From: Acidobacteriota bacterium
GTDB taxonomy: Bacteria; Acidobacteriota; Terriglobia; Bryobacterales; Bryobacteraceae
DNA: 8,980 nt
Assembly (NCBI GenBank): GCA_023436715.1
Contig: JAEZIJ010000213.1
Coordinates: forward strand, 1 to 8,980
Reading direction: 5' to 3'
Within the stretch, counting starts at the first letter, position 1. The number at the start of each line of letters is the position of its first letter. Positions 1-7,059 of the stretch are shown here, in pieces. A program made the translations under genes and the position numbers. The notes below the pieces were generated by a model, which saw only the letters and a program-made list of their open reading frames with translations, had not been told where the DNA came from and did no database searches.

Positions 1-32
1 CCGTCGCAAGCCACACCCAGAAGATCATCGTT

Positions 33-65
33 AAGCCGTGTGCCGGAAAACGGCACGCACGGTTT
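33..65 (+). ncRNA. Group II intron domain V catalytic hairpin
   Basis: The sequence folds as a hairpin: AAGCCGTG (33-40) pairs with CACGGTTT (58-65), including one G-T wobble. A two-base CG bulge (56-57) follows, then TGCCG (41-45) pairs with CGGCA (51-55), capped by a GAAAA loop. This is the domain V signature: the AGC catalytic triad at 34-36 near the base, the two-base bulge on the 3' strand and a GNRA-like cap. Domain V is the metal-binding active-site helix of the ribozyme. The key elements are intact. Confidence 0.85.
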
Positions 66-83
66 GAAAGGGGAAATTAGAAA

Positions 84-106
84 CGGGCTGGTGTAAGCCA
101 GTACCG
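84..106 (+). ncRNA. Group II intron domain VI hairpin with candidate branch-point A103
   Basis: CGG GCTGGT (84-92) pairs with GCCAGT (97-102) and CCG (104-106) around a GTAA tetraloop (93-96), leaving A103 unpaired on the 3' side. A bulged A on the 3' strand is the lariat branch point of domain VI. An outer helix TTAG (77-80) with CTAA (109-112) can extend the stem. That leaves A113 as an alternative bulge seven bases before AC119-120, so the branch A and the 3' splice site remain ambiguous. The fold is by eye. Confidence 0.6.
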
Positions 107-122
107 CGCTAAACTTCTACCA

Positions 123-968
123 ATGCCGGAAATGAAACGGATTACCGTGATCGGCGCGGGAAATATAGGCGCGGCGCTGATTGGGGGCATTCTCAAGAGC
201 GGGATCGCGGACGCCGAACACGTCACCGGTACGGTGCTGTCAGACGAACACGCCCGCGAGCTATCCCGGAGGTTTTCCATCGCCGCCTGCGCTGGCGGCA
301 ATCGCGAAGTGGCGCACGCGGCGGATGTGGTTGTGCTGGCGGTGAAGCCTGCCACGCTGCCGCGGGTGCTACAGGAGATCCGGGACGTGCTGCGGCACGA
401 CCAGATCCTGATCTCGCTCGCCGCCGCGGTGCCGATTGCGCTCATCGAGCAACTGATCGAGAAGCGTATGCCGATCTACCGCGCGATGCCGAACATCCCT
501 GTGGTTGTGCAGGAGGGCGCGACGGCACTGGCATCGAACGGCGAAGGCACGCCCGAGCAGCAGCGATTCGTGGAAGGCATATTCCGCGCCGTGGGCGCAG
601 TGTGCTTCGTGGAAGAGGAGATGCTGCACGCCGTGACGGCGCTCTCGGGCAGTGGTCCGGCATACGTCTACATGGTGATTGAGGCGTTGATCGAGGGCGG
701 GCTGAAGATGGGGCTTTCGCGGGAGATCGCGACCCGGCTCACGGAACAGACCGTGCTGGGCGCTGCGAAACTCGTGCGGGAAACCGGGCTGCATCCGGCG
801 ATTCTGAAGGACCAGGTGATCACGCCGGGCGGCACCACGATTTCGGCAATTCACGAACTGGAGAAGCACGGCCTGCGGTCGATGCTGATTTCCGCCATCG
901 AGACGGCGACGGACGTATCGCGGGCACGCATGCAGGTCCTGGTGTCCAAGTTCGGGCGCGAATCATGA
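123..968 (+). CDS. proC: Pyrroline-5-carboxylate reductase
   Basis: Catalyses the last step of proline biosynthesis, the NAD(P)H-dependent reduction of 1-pyrroline-5-carboxylate to L-proline, in the cytoplasm. The 281-residue product is full length for the family. It has an N-terminal Rossmann fold with GAGNIG at residues 11-16, the AVKP segment near 73, MPN at 122-124 that lines the active site, SGSGPAY at 175-181, and the C-terminal signature PGGTTISAIHELE at 235-247 in the dimerisation domain. ATG123 is used as the start; ATG132 (residue 4) is equally possible, since the family fold begins just after it. Neither has a clear Shine-Dalgarno sequence, and the intron 3' end lies only a few bases upstream. 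The stop codon overlaps the start of the next gene (ATGA, 965-968), indicating a shared transcript. Confidence 0.97.
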   Translation: MPEMKRITVIGAGNIGAALIGGILKSGIADAEHVTGTVLSDEHARELSRRFSIAACAGGNREVAHAADVVVLAVKPATLPRVLQEIRDVLRHDQILISLAAAVPIALIEQLIEKRMPIYRAMPNIPVVVQEGATALASNGEGTPEQQRFVEGIFRAVGAVCFVEEEMLHAVTALSGSGPAYVYMVIEALIEGGLKMGLSREIATRLTEQTVLGAAKLVRETGLHPAILKDQVITPGGTTISAIHELEKHGLRSMLISAIETATDVSRARMQVLVSKFGRES

Positions 969-1774
969 GAATCCTGGCGATACACGCGCATCCCGACGAT
1001 GTGGAGATTCTGGCGGGTGGAACGCTCGCGCTGCTGGCGGATCGCGGCCATGAGATCACGATCGCGACAATGACGCCGGGCGATTGCGGCTCGGCGGAAT
1101 ACAATGCGGAGGAGATTGCCGAGATACGGCGCGCGGAAGCGGCGAGATCGGCGGCCTTGATCGGAGCCCGGTATGTCTGTGCGGAGTTTCGCGACCTGGC
1201 GGTGTTCAACGACGACCGCTCGCGCCGGCGGGTGACTGAAATTTTGCGCTCCGCGCGGCCGGAGTTAGTATTGGCCGCGTCGCCGGTGGACTACATGTGC
1301 GATCACGAGGCCGCGAGCGTGCTGGTGCGCGATGCCTGCTTCGGCGCGCCCGCCCCGAATTACGCGACCGGGAGCGACGACCCCGCGCCGCCTCTGCCGG
1401 CGATTCCGCACCTCTATTTCATGGACCCGATCGGTGCGGAAGATCGCGAAGGGAAACCCGTAGCCGCGGACTTCATCGTGAATGTCACGTCCACATTCGA
1501 TTTGAAAAGACGGATGCTGGCCGAGCACCGCAGCCAGCGGGAATGGCTGCTGAAGCATCACGGGATGGATAATTACCTGGAGCAGATGGAGCGCTGGACG
1601 CGCGAGCGGGGGCGCGCCGCCGGGTTCGCCTACGGCGAGGGCTTCAGGAGATACAAAGGGCACGCCTATCCGCAAACGCCGCTGCTCGAGGAGTTGGATC
1701 TCGATGGGAAAACAGGCTCTCGACAGGAAATTGGAGGCGCTGGAGGCGCTTCGGGCGGCTCCCGATTCGCCTGA
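965..1774 (+). CDS. PIG-L/LmbE-family zinc-dependent deacetylase
   Basis: Probably removes an N-acetyl group from an amino sugar or glycoside. The family includes GlcNAc-PI de-N-acetylase, MshB and BshB, but the sequence does not identify the substrate. The zinc motif AHPDD is at residues 8-12 (His9, Asp12 as ligands, Asp11 the likely general base), and the third ligand is probably His114 in the DHE motif. The Rossmann-like start (RILAIHAHPDDVEI) and the GGTLALL helix are typical. There is no signal peptide, so it is cytoplasmic. Translation is probably coupled to proC through the ATGA overlap, with no strong ribosome-binding site of its own. The last 25 or so residues, a Gly/Ser-rich tail, overlap the start of the HEAT-repeat gene by 71 bp and look unlike a conserved family end. 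A bacillithiol-type role is possible, but no other thiol-pathway gene is in the window. Confidence 0.9.
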   Translation: MRILAIHAHPDDVEILAGGTLALLADRGHEITIATMTPGDCGSAEYNAEEIAEIRRAEAARSAALIGARYVCAEFRDLAVFNDDRSRRRVTEILRSARPELVLAASPVDYMCDHEAASVLVRDACFGAPAPNYATGSDDPAPPLPAIPHLYFMDPIGAEDREGKPVAADFIVNVTSTFDLKRRMLAEHRSQREWLLKHHGMDNYLEQMERWTRERGRAAGFAYGEGFRRYKGHAYPQTPLLEELDLDGKTGSRQEIGGAGGASGGSRFA

Positions 1775-2677
1775 GGCCGCCGAGCAGTTGCGGAAGGCTT
1801 TGAAGGAGCGCAACAACTACGCGGTTTCAAAGCGGCGCGCATTGCGGGCGACTTGCGGCTGGCGGCGCTGGTGCCGGACCTGCTGGCCGCCTTCGAGCGG
1901 TTCATGACCGACCCCGTCAAGGCTGACCCGCAATGCTGGGCGAAAACCGCGATCGTGAAGGCGCTCAGGGACCTTGAGCACGACGACGCCACGGTGTTTC
2001 TGCGCGGCGCAAGGCACAGGCAGTTGGAGCCGGTCTGGGGTGGGCGCGAAGATACGGCCGGAGCGCTCCGGGGCGCCTCCGCGCTGGCGCTGGCGTCGTG
2101 CCGGGTGGACGAATTCGAGATCCTGACGTGCCTCACGGATCTGCTGGCGGACGGCTTGAAGCCGGTGCGGGTGGATGCGATACGCGCACTGGCGCAAGTT
2201 GGCGGGCGGGAGGCGGCGCTGCTGCTGCGGTTCAAGGCCCTTTCCGGCGATGCCGAGCCCGAGGTGATGGGCGAGTGCTTCGCCGCCCTCTTGAGTTTGC
2301 AACCCCGCGATTCAGTGGCGTTCGTGGCACGGTTCCTGGATAGCCCTGCCGACGACATCCCTCTGGAGGCCGCGGCCGCGCTGTCCGCTTCGTCCGAGCC
2401 CGAGGCTCTGGAAATGCTGAACGGCTACTGGCAACGGCAGACCGGCCCCGAGATGCGGCAAACCATCATCAGACTGCTCAGCGGCTGCCCTCTGCCACAG
2501 GCGGCCGAGTTCCTGCTGTCGGTGCTCGAAGAGGCGTCCGGCGGAACCGCCATGGCGGCGTTGTCAGCGCTCGCCAAGAGCCGTTTCAGAGAAAACGTGC
2601 GGCAGCGGGTCTCGAAAATGGTCGAGGGCCGCCGTGACCTGGCACGCGCTTTCGCCGCGGAGTTCGGGTCTGAGTAA
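1704..2677 (+). CDS. HEAT-repeat protein, apparently frameshifted near 1832
   Basis: An alpha-helical repeat protein of unknown role, possibly a scaffold; there is no signal peptide or catalytic motif. The gene is split between two frames. The ATG at 1704, with GAGGAG at 1688-1693 as ribosome-binding site, gives 43 residues of plausible helix (to Lys, codon 1830-1832), then runs into an Arg/Cys/Trp-rich tail stopping at 1907. The -1 frame from 1832 continues naturally as AARIAGDLRLAALVPDLLAAF and stays open to TAA at 2675-2677. Joined, they give about 324 residues. HEAT-like helix pairs are visible in the joined protein at about 155-205 and more weakly to about 265. One missing G after AAG at 1830-1832 would explain the break: a sequencing error, a true mutation or, less likely, programmed slippage. 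If the frame is broken, the downstream part could only start at TTG1853 or a later codon. The stop codon faces the convergent efflux gene 8 bp away. Confidence 0.75.
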
Positions 2678-2685
2678 GCGTCTCC

Positions 2686-5600
2686 TTACTTGCGGCCGGT
2701 AATTCGATCGATTTCCGCAAGCGCGGTGCTGCGGCTGAACTCGGCATCCAGAAGATCCGCTTCCGCGGCTGCGAGAGCAGCCTCGGCTTCGAGAGCCGCC
2801 GAGGGGTTTGCCGTTCCGGCCTGTACCTGGTCGCGCGCGACGCGCCGTGCCTCCGTCCGCGCCGACACGGAGTCCTGCGCTGCCGCTATCGCCGTATCCG
2901 CGCGGCGCGCCTGCCTGAGGCTCTTTTCGAGATCGATCTGAACACGGTTTCGCAGCCGAGCCAAGTTCTGCTCCGCCGCGGCGGCCTGTGTTCCGCGCTC
3001 GCCGACGAGCGCCTGGCGCTTGCCGAAGTCGAAGGCGTCCCATTTGAGCCGCAATCCGACAGCCGCGTTGTTGGGCGAAAGCAGAGGCACGCCGCTCTGA
3101 TAGATGTGTTGGGCGAATGCTCCCACCTCCGGAATGTATTCGGCCCGGGCTGCGCGCAAGCCGGCCCGCGCTTTCTCGAGCGCCTGCTCCGCCGCCTTGA
3201 TTTCCGGATTCTCGCCGGCCGCCAGCGTGGCAAGTCCGCCGGCTTCCACCGCCCGCTGCTCGCTTGCCGGGCGTTCGAGTACAGCCTCGGTGTCGAGCTC
3301 CAGCCCCAGAAGGTCGTTGAACTCGGTCCGCAGGTCTGAGATGCCGTCTTCGAGGGCGGTAAGCATTTGTCGGGCGTGCGAGAGTTGCGCCTTGCCTTCA
3401 GCCTCCTTCAATTCCAGCACCGCGCCCGCCTGAACGGCGTTGCGCGCCTCCGCCAGCCGCTCCTCACCGGCGCGGATCCCCAGCCGCAGGGTCTCGGCGC
3501 GGCGCTCAGCCGACAGCATGCCGTAGTACAGCTCTTTGACCTTCAGCGCAACCTCGTTTTCAGCCCGGCGGGCGTCCTGCCGTGCGCTCGCCGCTTCGGT
3601 CCGCGCCACGTCCACTCCCGCACGGATCTTGAACAGGTGCGTGATGGGCTGGGCGATCGTCGTGGTGCTCAGGGCGAAATCCAGGTTGCCGAGCGGAATT
3701 GCGATGACGGCCGGCGGAACGGGGCCTGTGGCCTGGAACACCCCCAGGGCGCCGCGAGGAATCTCGAGCCGCTGCCTTTCCGCGATTCGCACCGCAGTGG
3801 TCTCGTTGCTTACGGTCGGGAAGTAGTTCGCCCTGGCGCCCTTGACGCGAAATTCCATTTCCCGCGCTTTTAAGTGAGCCAGCTTTACGACGGCGTTCTG
3901 TTTGGTTGCCATCGCTACGGCCTCATCGAGCGTGATCCGGCGCTGTGCGCCAAACGACGGAACGACAACCGCCAGGGCCAGCAAAGCCGCCACGGGCACC
4001 GGAGACGGCGCCTTCACGCGGCGTACCACGACATACAAAACCGGAATGACAATCAATGTGAAAAACATGGATCCAATGAGCCCGAATGCGATCGCGCTCG
4101 CCAGCGGCGACCACAAACTCGATCCGGAAAGAATCATCGGTGTGACACCGATCGCCGCGGCCATCGTGGTGAGGAAAATCGGGCGCAGCCGGCGCTCCCC
4201 CGCTTCGAGTGCGGCCTGTTCGAGATCGGTTCCTTCCTTTACACGTTCGCGAATGAAATCGATGAGAATGATCGCATTTCGCACCACCACGCCGCCCAGG
4301 CTCACGATTCCCATGAAGGCCATGAACCCGAATGTGTTACGGGTAACCAGCAGGCCGAGAACGGCTCCCGGCAGCGCAAGGGGAATCGAGGCCATGACAA
4401 CCAGCGGATCGGCGACGGATCGAAATTGAAACAACAGAATCACGAAAATCACTACCAGGCTGATGGCCAATGCGTGCGCCAGTTCTCCGAACGTTTCGGT
4501 TTGATTCTGAAACTCACCGCCATAGGAGATGCGGTAACCGGCGGGCAGCGGAAGTTCCTGAATCGCGGGCCTCGCCGCGCCGAGGATTTCGCTCGCCAGG
4601 TGGCCGGTTTGAGGGAACGCCCGCACGGTCAGCGTGCGCACGCCATTGCGATGCACGATCCGGCCCGGCTCCCACAACGGGTAGAGGTCCGCGACGCTGC
4701 CCAGCGGGACCCGCGCGCCGGTCAACGGCGACATGACGTAGCTTGCGGCCACGTTGTCGAAGCTCTGGCGGCGCGAGGGGTCCAGCCGAAGCACGACATC
4801 GACGTCGCGGTCGCCTTCCCAATAGGTCGTTACCGGAGCGCCTTCGAATGCGCCGGCGAGCTGCCGTGCGATAGAGGCGTTGGTCAGCCCAAGCCGGTTC
4901 GCCACTTCCTCGTGGATGTTCACCCTCAGGCGATAGGCATCTTCGCGCCAGTCCGTGTGTATGTAGGTCGCCCCCGGGACTTGCCGCAGCCGGTCCTCGA
5001 CCTGGTTTCCGAGACGGCGCAAGGCCGCAACATCCTCTCCGGTGATGCGCACTTCCACGGGCGCCTCCATAACCTGGCCCTGCTGGAGTTCCTTCACCTG
5101 AACTTTGGCTTCCGGAGCCGCCCACGTGAGCTGCTCTCGCATTTTCGCAACCACCGTGGGAGTGCGCTTGGCGGAAGCCGTTCGAACCAGAACCTGCGCA
5201 TAGTTCGCGGCAGGCAGTTGCGGGTTGACGTTGTAATAGAACCGGGGCGCACTGCCGCCGACGAAAGTTGCGCACTCCCTTACGTCGGGATCCTTGCGCA
5301 GCGTGGACTCGATGCGCCGGAGGGCCGCATCCGTCGCTTCCACCCTGGTCCCCTCCGGCAGCCACACATCGATCACGAACTGATCGCGTTCCGCGAGCGG
5401 AAAGAACTGCCGTGGAACGAACTTGAGAAGCGCGAGGCCGCACACGAAGACCAGCGCACCGGCGGCAACCGTAAGCTTCTTGTGCTGCATGGCGCGAACG
5501 ATTGTGGCGTTGTAGACGCCCTGCATGATGTCCAGCGGCGAACGCTTTCTGCGTACGCTTTCCTGTTGAGGGTTGAGACCCCTGCGCACAAACCAGCGGC

Positions 5601-7059
5601 TGAGCAGCGGCGTGAGCAGCATGGCCACTACATAGGAACTCCCCAGCGCGAACGCAACCGCCAGCGGCAGGGCGCGAATGAACTCTCCGACGGCTCCCGA
5701 AAGCAGAAGCAGAGGCAGAAAGGAGCCGATGATGGTGAGCGTTGCGGTCAGGACCGGAACTGCAAGTTCGGTGGCGCTCCTCCACGCGGACTGGTCCGCC
5801 GGAACTCCTCGGTCGAGCAAATCGAGATAGTTGTCCGCGATCACGATTGCGTCGTCCACTACCATGCCGAGCACGACGATCAGCGCCGAAATCGACACCT
5901 GGTGCAGCTCGATGCCGAACGCGTTCAGCATGGCGAAGGTCACCGCGACCGTCACGGGGATAGCGACGGCCGAAACCAGGGCGACCCGAAGCGGCAGCAG
6001 CGCCACCGTCACGAGAATCACCGCCACGATTGCGATTCCGAACTCGTGAAAGAAACTGCGGATTCGTTCGGAAACCACGGCCGGTTGGTCGGCGACGAGA
6101 TCGATCTTCAGATCCGGAGGCAGCATCAGGCGGGCGTGATCGATGCGCGCGCGGACTTCCTTGCCGAAGTCCACTATGTTGTTGCCCTCCTGCATCTCCA
6201 CGGCAAGCATCAGGGCCTGCTCGCCATTGACCCGCGAGAACTGCGTAGGGTCCCTGTACAGCCGGTGTACCTCGGCGATGTCGCCGATGTAGACCGGCTG
6301 CCCGCGCGGCGAGACGTCGATCATCACGCGGCGGATCTGGTCCTCGGTCTGGAACGCGCCGCCGGTATCGATGGGCGGTTTGCCTCCGGCGGTCGGAACC
6401 GCTCCCGCGTACTGAACCGTATTGCGCCCCTGCAGCGCCTGGATGATTTTCAGCGGATTTACGGCGTACTGGGAAAGCCGTTCGAGCGAGCTTGTGATTT
6501 CAATTGCCTCCTGTTGCTCGCCCAGGCGCCGGATTTTCGATGTGGCGCGGATGCCGCGGAGTTCGGCTTCCAGCCGCTGCGCGTATTCCTTGAGTTCGCG
6601 GTAGCCGTAGCGCTCGCCGTGAACCGCGATGAGAACCGCCACGGTGTCGCCGAAATCCGAATCGACGATCGGTCCACGCACGCCGGCCGGCAGTTCGGTC
6701 GCCTTCAACTGCGCCATCTCGAGCCGGAGCTTCGACCAGAAGGAGTCGGTATCCTTCACCGAGTTTTCCAACTCGACATTAACGATGACAATGCCGTTCC
6801 TGGTGGTTGAGAATGTTTTGTCCTTCCTGACGCCGGCGAGCCGGAACAGGCGCTCTTCGATTTTTTGCGTTACCTGGCTCTCCGCATCCGCGGCAGTCGC
6901 TCCAGGGTAGATGGCCGCCACGATGCCGGTGTGGATCGTGATCTTGGGATCTTCCCGCCGCGGCATGTGGAGCAGCGAGTAGACGCCGGAGATGAGCAGC
7001 ACCGCGGTGACGACAAGCGTCACCTGCGGGTGGCCGAGAGAGCCTCGGACCGGATTCAT
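2686..7059 (-). CDS. RND efflux permease fused to a TolC-type outer-membrane factor
   Basis: A 1457-residue protein combining two parts of a tripartite efflux pump. Residues 1 to about 1012 are a complete RND permease: TM1 at 12-30, porter loop, TM2-6 at about 337-490, TM7 at about 529-547, second porter loop, TM8-12 at about 861-1012. The TM4 motif GMVVDDAIV carries Asp402-Asp403, the proton-relay pair of the HAE (drug/hydrophobe) group; metal pumps have a single Asp. The TM10 position that is Lys in AcrB is Arg927. Residues 1013-1038 form a signal-peptide-like stretch (RRVK, hydrophobic run, SFGA). Residues 1039-1457 are a full-length outer-membrane factor starting ITLDEAVAMA with long coiled-coil helices. 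Translation is coupled to the upstream adaptor (ATGA), with GGAGG at 7067-7071 seven bases before the ATG. Substrate is unknown. The fusion could be real, later cleaved, or due to an indel near 4017. Confidence 0.9.
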   Translation of the reverse strand: MNPVRGSLGHPQVTLVVTAVLLISGVYSLLHMPRREDPKITIHTGIVAAIYPGATAADAESQVTQKIEERLFRLAGVRKDKTFSTTRNGIVIVNVELENSVKDTDSFWSKLRLEMAQLKATELPAGVRGPIVDSDFGDTVAVLIAVHGERYGYRELKEYAQRLEAELRGIRATSKIRRLGEQQEAIEITSSLERLSQYAVNPLKIIQALQGRNTVQYAGAVPTAGGKPPIDTGGAFQTEDQIRRVMIDVSPRGQPVYIGDIAEVHRLYRDPTQFSRVNGEQALMLAVEMQEGNNIVDFGKEVRARIDHARLMLPPDLKIDLVADQPAVVSERIRSFFHEFGIAIVAVILVTVALLPLRVALVSAVAIPVTVAVTFAMLNAFGIELHQVSISALIVVLGMVVDDAIVIADNYLDLLDRGVPADQSAWRSATELAVPVLTATLTIIGSFLPLLLLSGAVGEFIRALPLAVAFALGSSYVVAMLLTPLLSRWFVRRGLNPQQESVRRKRSPLDIMQGVYNATIVRAMQHKKLTVAAGALVFVCGLALLKFVPRQFFPLAERDQFVIDVWLPEGTRVEATDAALRRIESTLRKDPDVRECATFVGGSAPRFYYNVNPQLPAANYAQVLVRTASAKRTPTVVAKMREQLTWAAPEAKVQVKELQQGQVMEAPVEVRITGEDVAALRRLGNQVEDRLRQVPGATYIHTDWREDAYRLRVNIHEEVANRLGLTNASIARQLAGAFEGAPVTTYWEGDRDVDVVLRLDPSRRQSFDNVAASYVMSPLTGARVPLGSVADLYPLWEPGRIVHRNGVRTLTVRAFPQTGHLASEILGAARPAIQELPLPAGYRISYGGEFQNQTETFGELAHALAISLVVIFVILLFQFRSVADPLVVMASIPLALPGAVLGLLVTRNTFGFMAFMGIVSLGGVVVRNAIILIDFIRERVKEGTDLEQAALEAGERRLRPIFLTTMAAAIGVTPMILSGSSLWSPLASAIAFGLIGSMFFTLIVIPVLYVVVRRVKAPSPVPVAALLALAVVVPSFGAQRRITLDEAVAMATKQNAVVKLAHLKAREMEFRVKGARANYFPTVSNETTAVRIAERQRLEIPRGALGVFQATGPVPPAVIAIPLGNLDFALSTTTIAQPITHLFKIRAGVDVARTEAASARQDARRAENEVALKVKELYYGMLSAERRAETLRLGIRAGEERLAEARNAVQAGAVLELKEAEGKAQLSHARQMLTALEDGISDLRTEFNDLLGLELDTEAVLERPASEQRAVEAGGLATLAAGENPEIKAAEQALEKARAGLRAARAEYIPEVGAFAQHIYQSGVPLLSPNNAAVGLRLKWDAFDFGKRQALVGERGTQAAAAEQNLARLRNRVQIDLEKSLRQARRADTAIAAAQDSVSARTEARRVARDQVQAGTANPSAALEAEAALAAAEADLLDAEFSRSTALAEIDRITGRK

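Larger units (their letters stand above)
1..120 (+). mobile_element. Group II intron, 3' end only (domains V and VI)
   Basis: A self-splicing retroelement of which only the last part is in the window. Domain V is seen at 33-65 and a domain VI-like hairpin at 84-106, in the order and orientation expected at the 3' end of a group II intron. The intron continues off the left edge, so its 5' end, its class and any maturase/reverse transcriptase cannot be seen. The short stretch 1-32 reads in one frame to a TAA at 32-34, but it is too short to assign to a maturase C-terminus. The exact 3' splice site is not fixed: group II introns usually end in AY, and AC at 119-120 fits, but an end near 110-112 is also possible from the spacing to the bulged A. 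proC begins immediately afterwards on the same strand. Confidence 0.8.

Noticed and set aside
33..65. Reading the domain V hairpin as the terminator of an upstream gene
   Set aside because: The AGC triad, two-base bulge and following bulged-A hairpin match group II domains V-VI, and no T-run follows.
965..1774. Naming the PIG-L deacetylase bshB1 or mshB
   Set aside because: The zinc motif is shared by the whole family, and no bacillithiol or mycothiol partner gene is in the window.
1666..2358. 230-codon open frame on - opposite the deacetylase end and the HEAT-repeat gene
   Set aside because: Ser/Ala/Arg-rich shadow without any motif; the + strand encodes the helical repeat protein.
4514..5785. 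423-codon open frame on - within the RND gene in another frame
   Set aside because: It is an out-of-frame shadow, rich in Arg, Gly, Ala and Ser, with no recognisable domain and full overlap with the permease.
3874..6810. 978-codon open frame on + opposite the RND permease
   Set aside because: It is a shadow of the GC-rich pump gene: low-complexity, His/Arg/Gln-rich composition with no domain, while the opposite strand encodes a clear RND permease.
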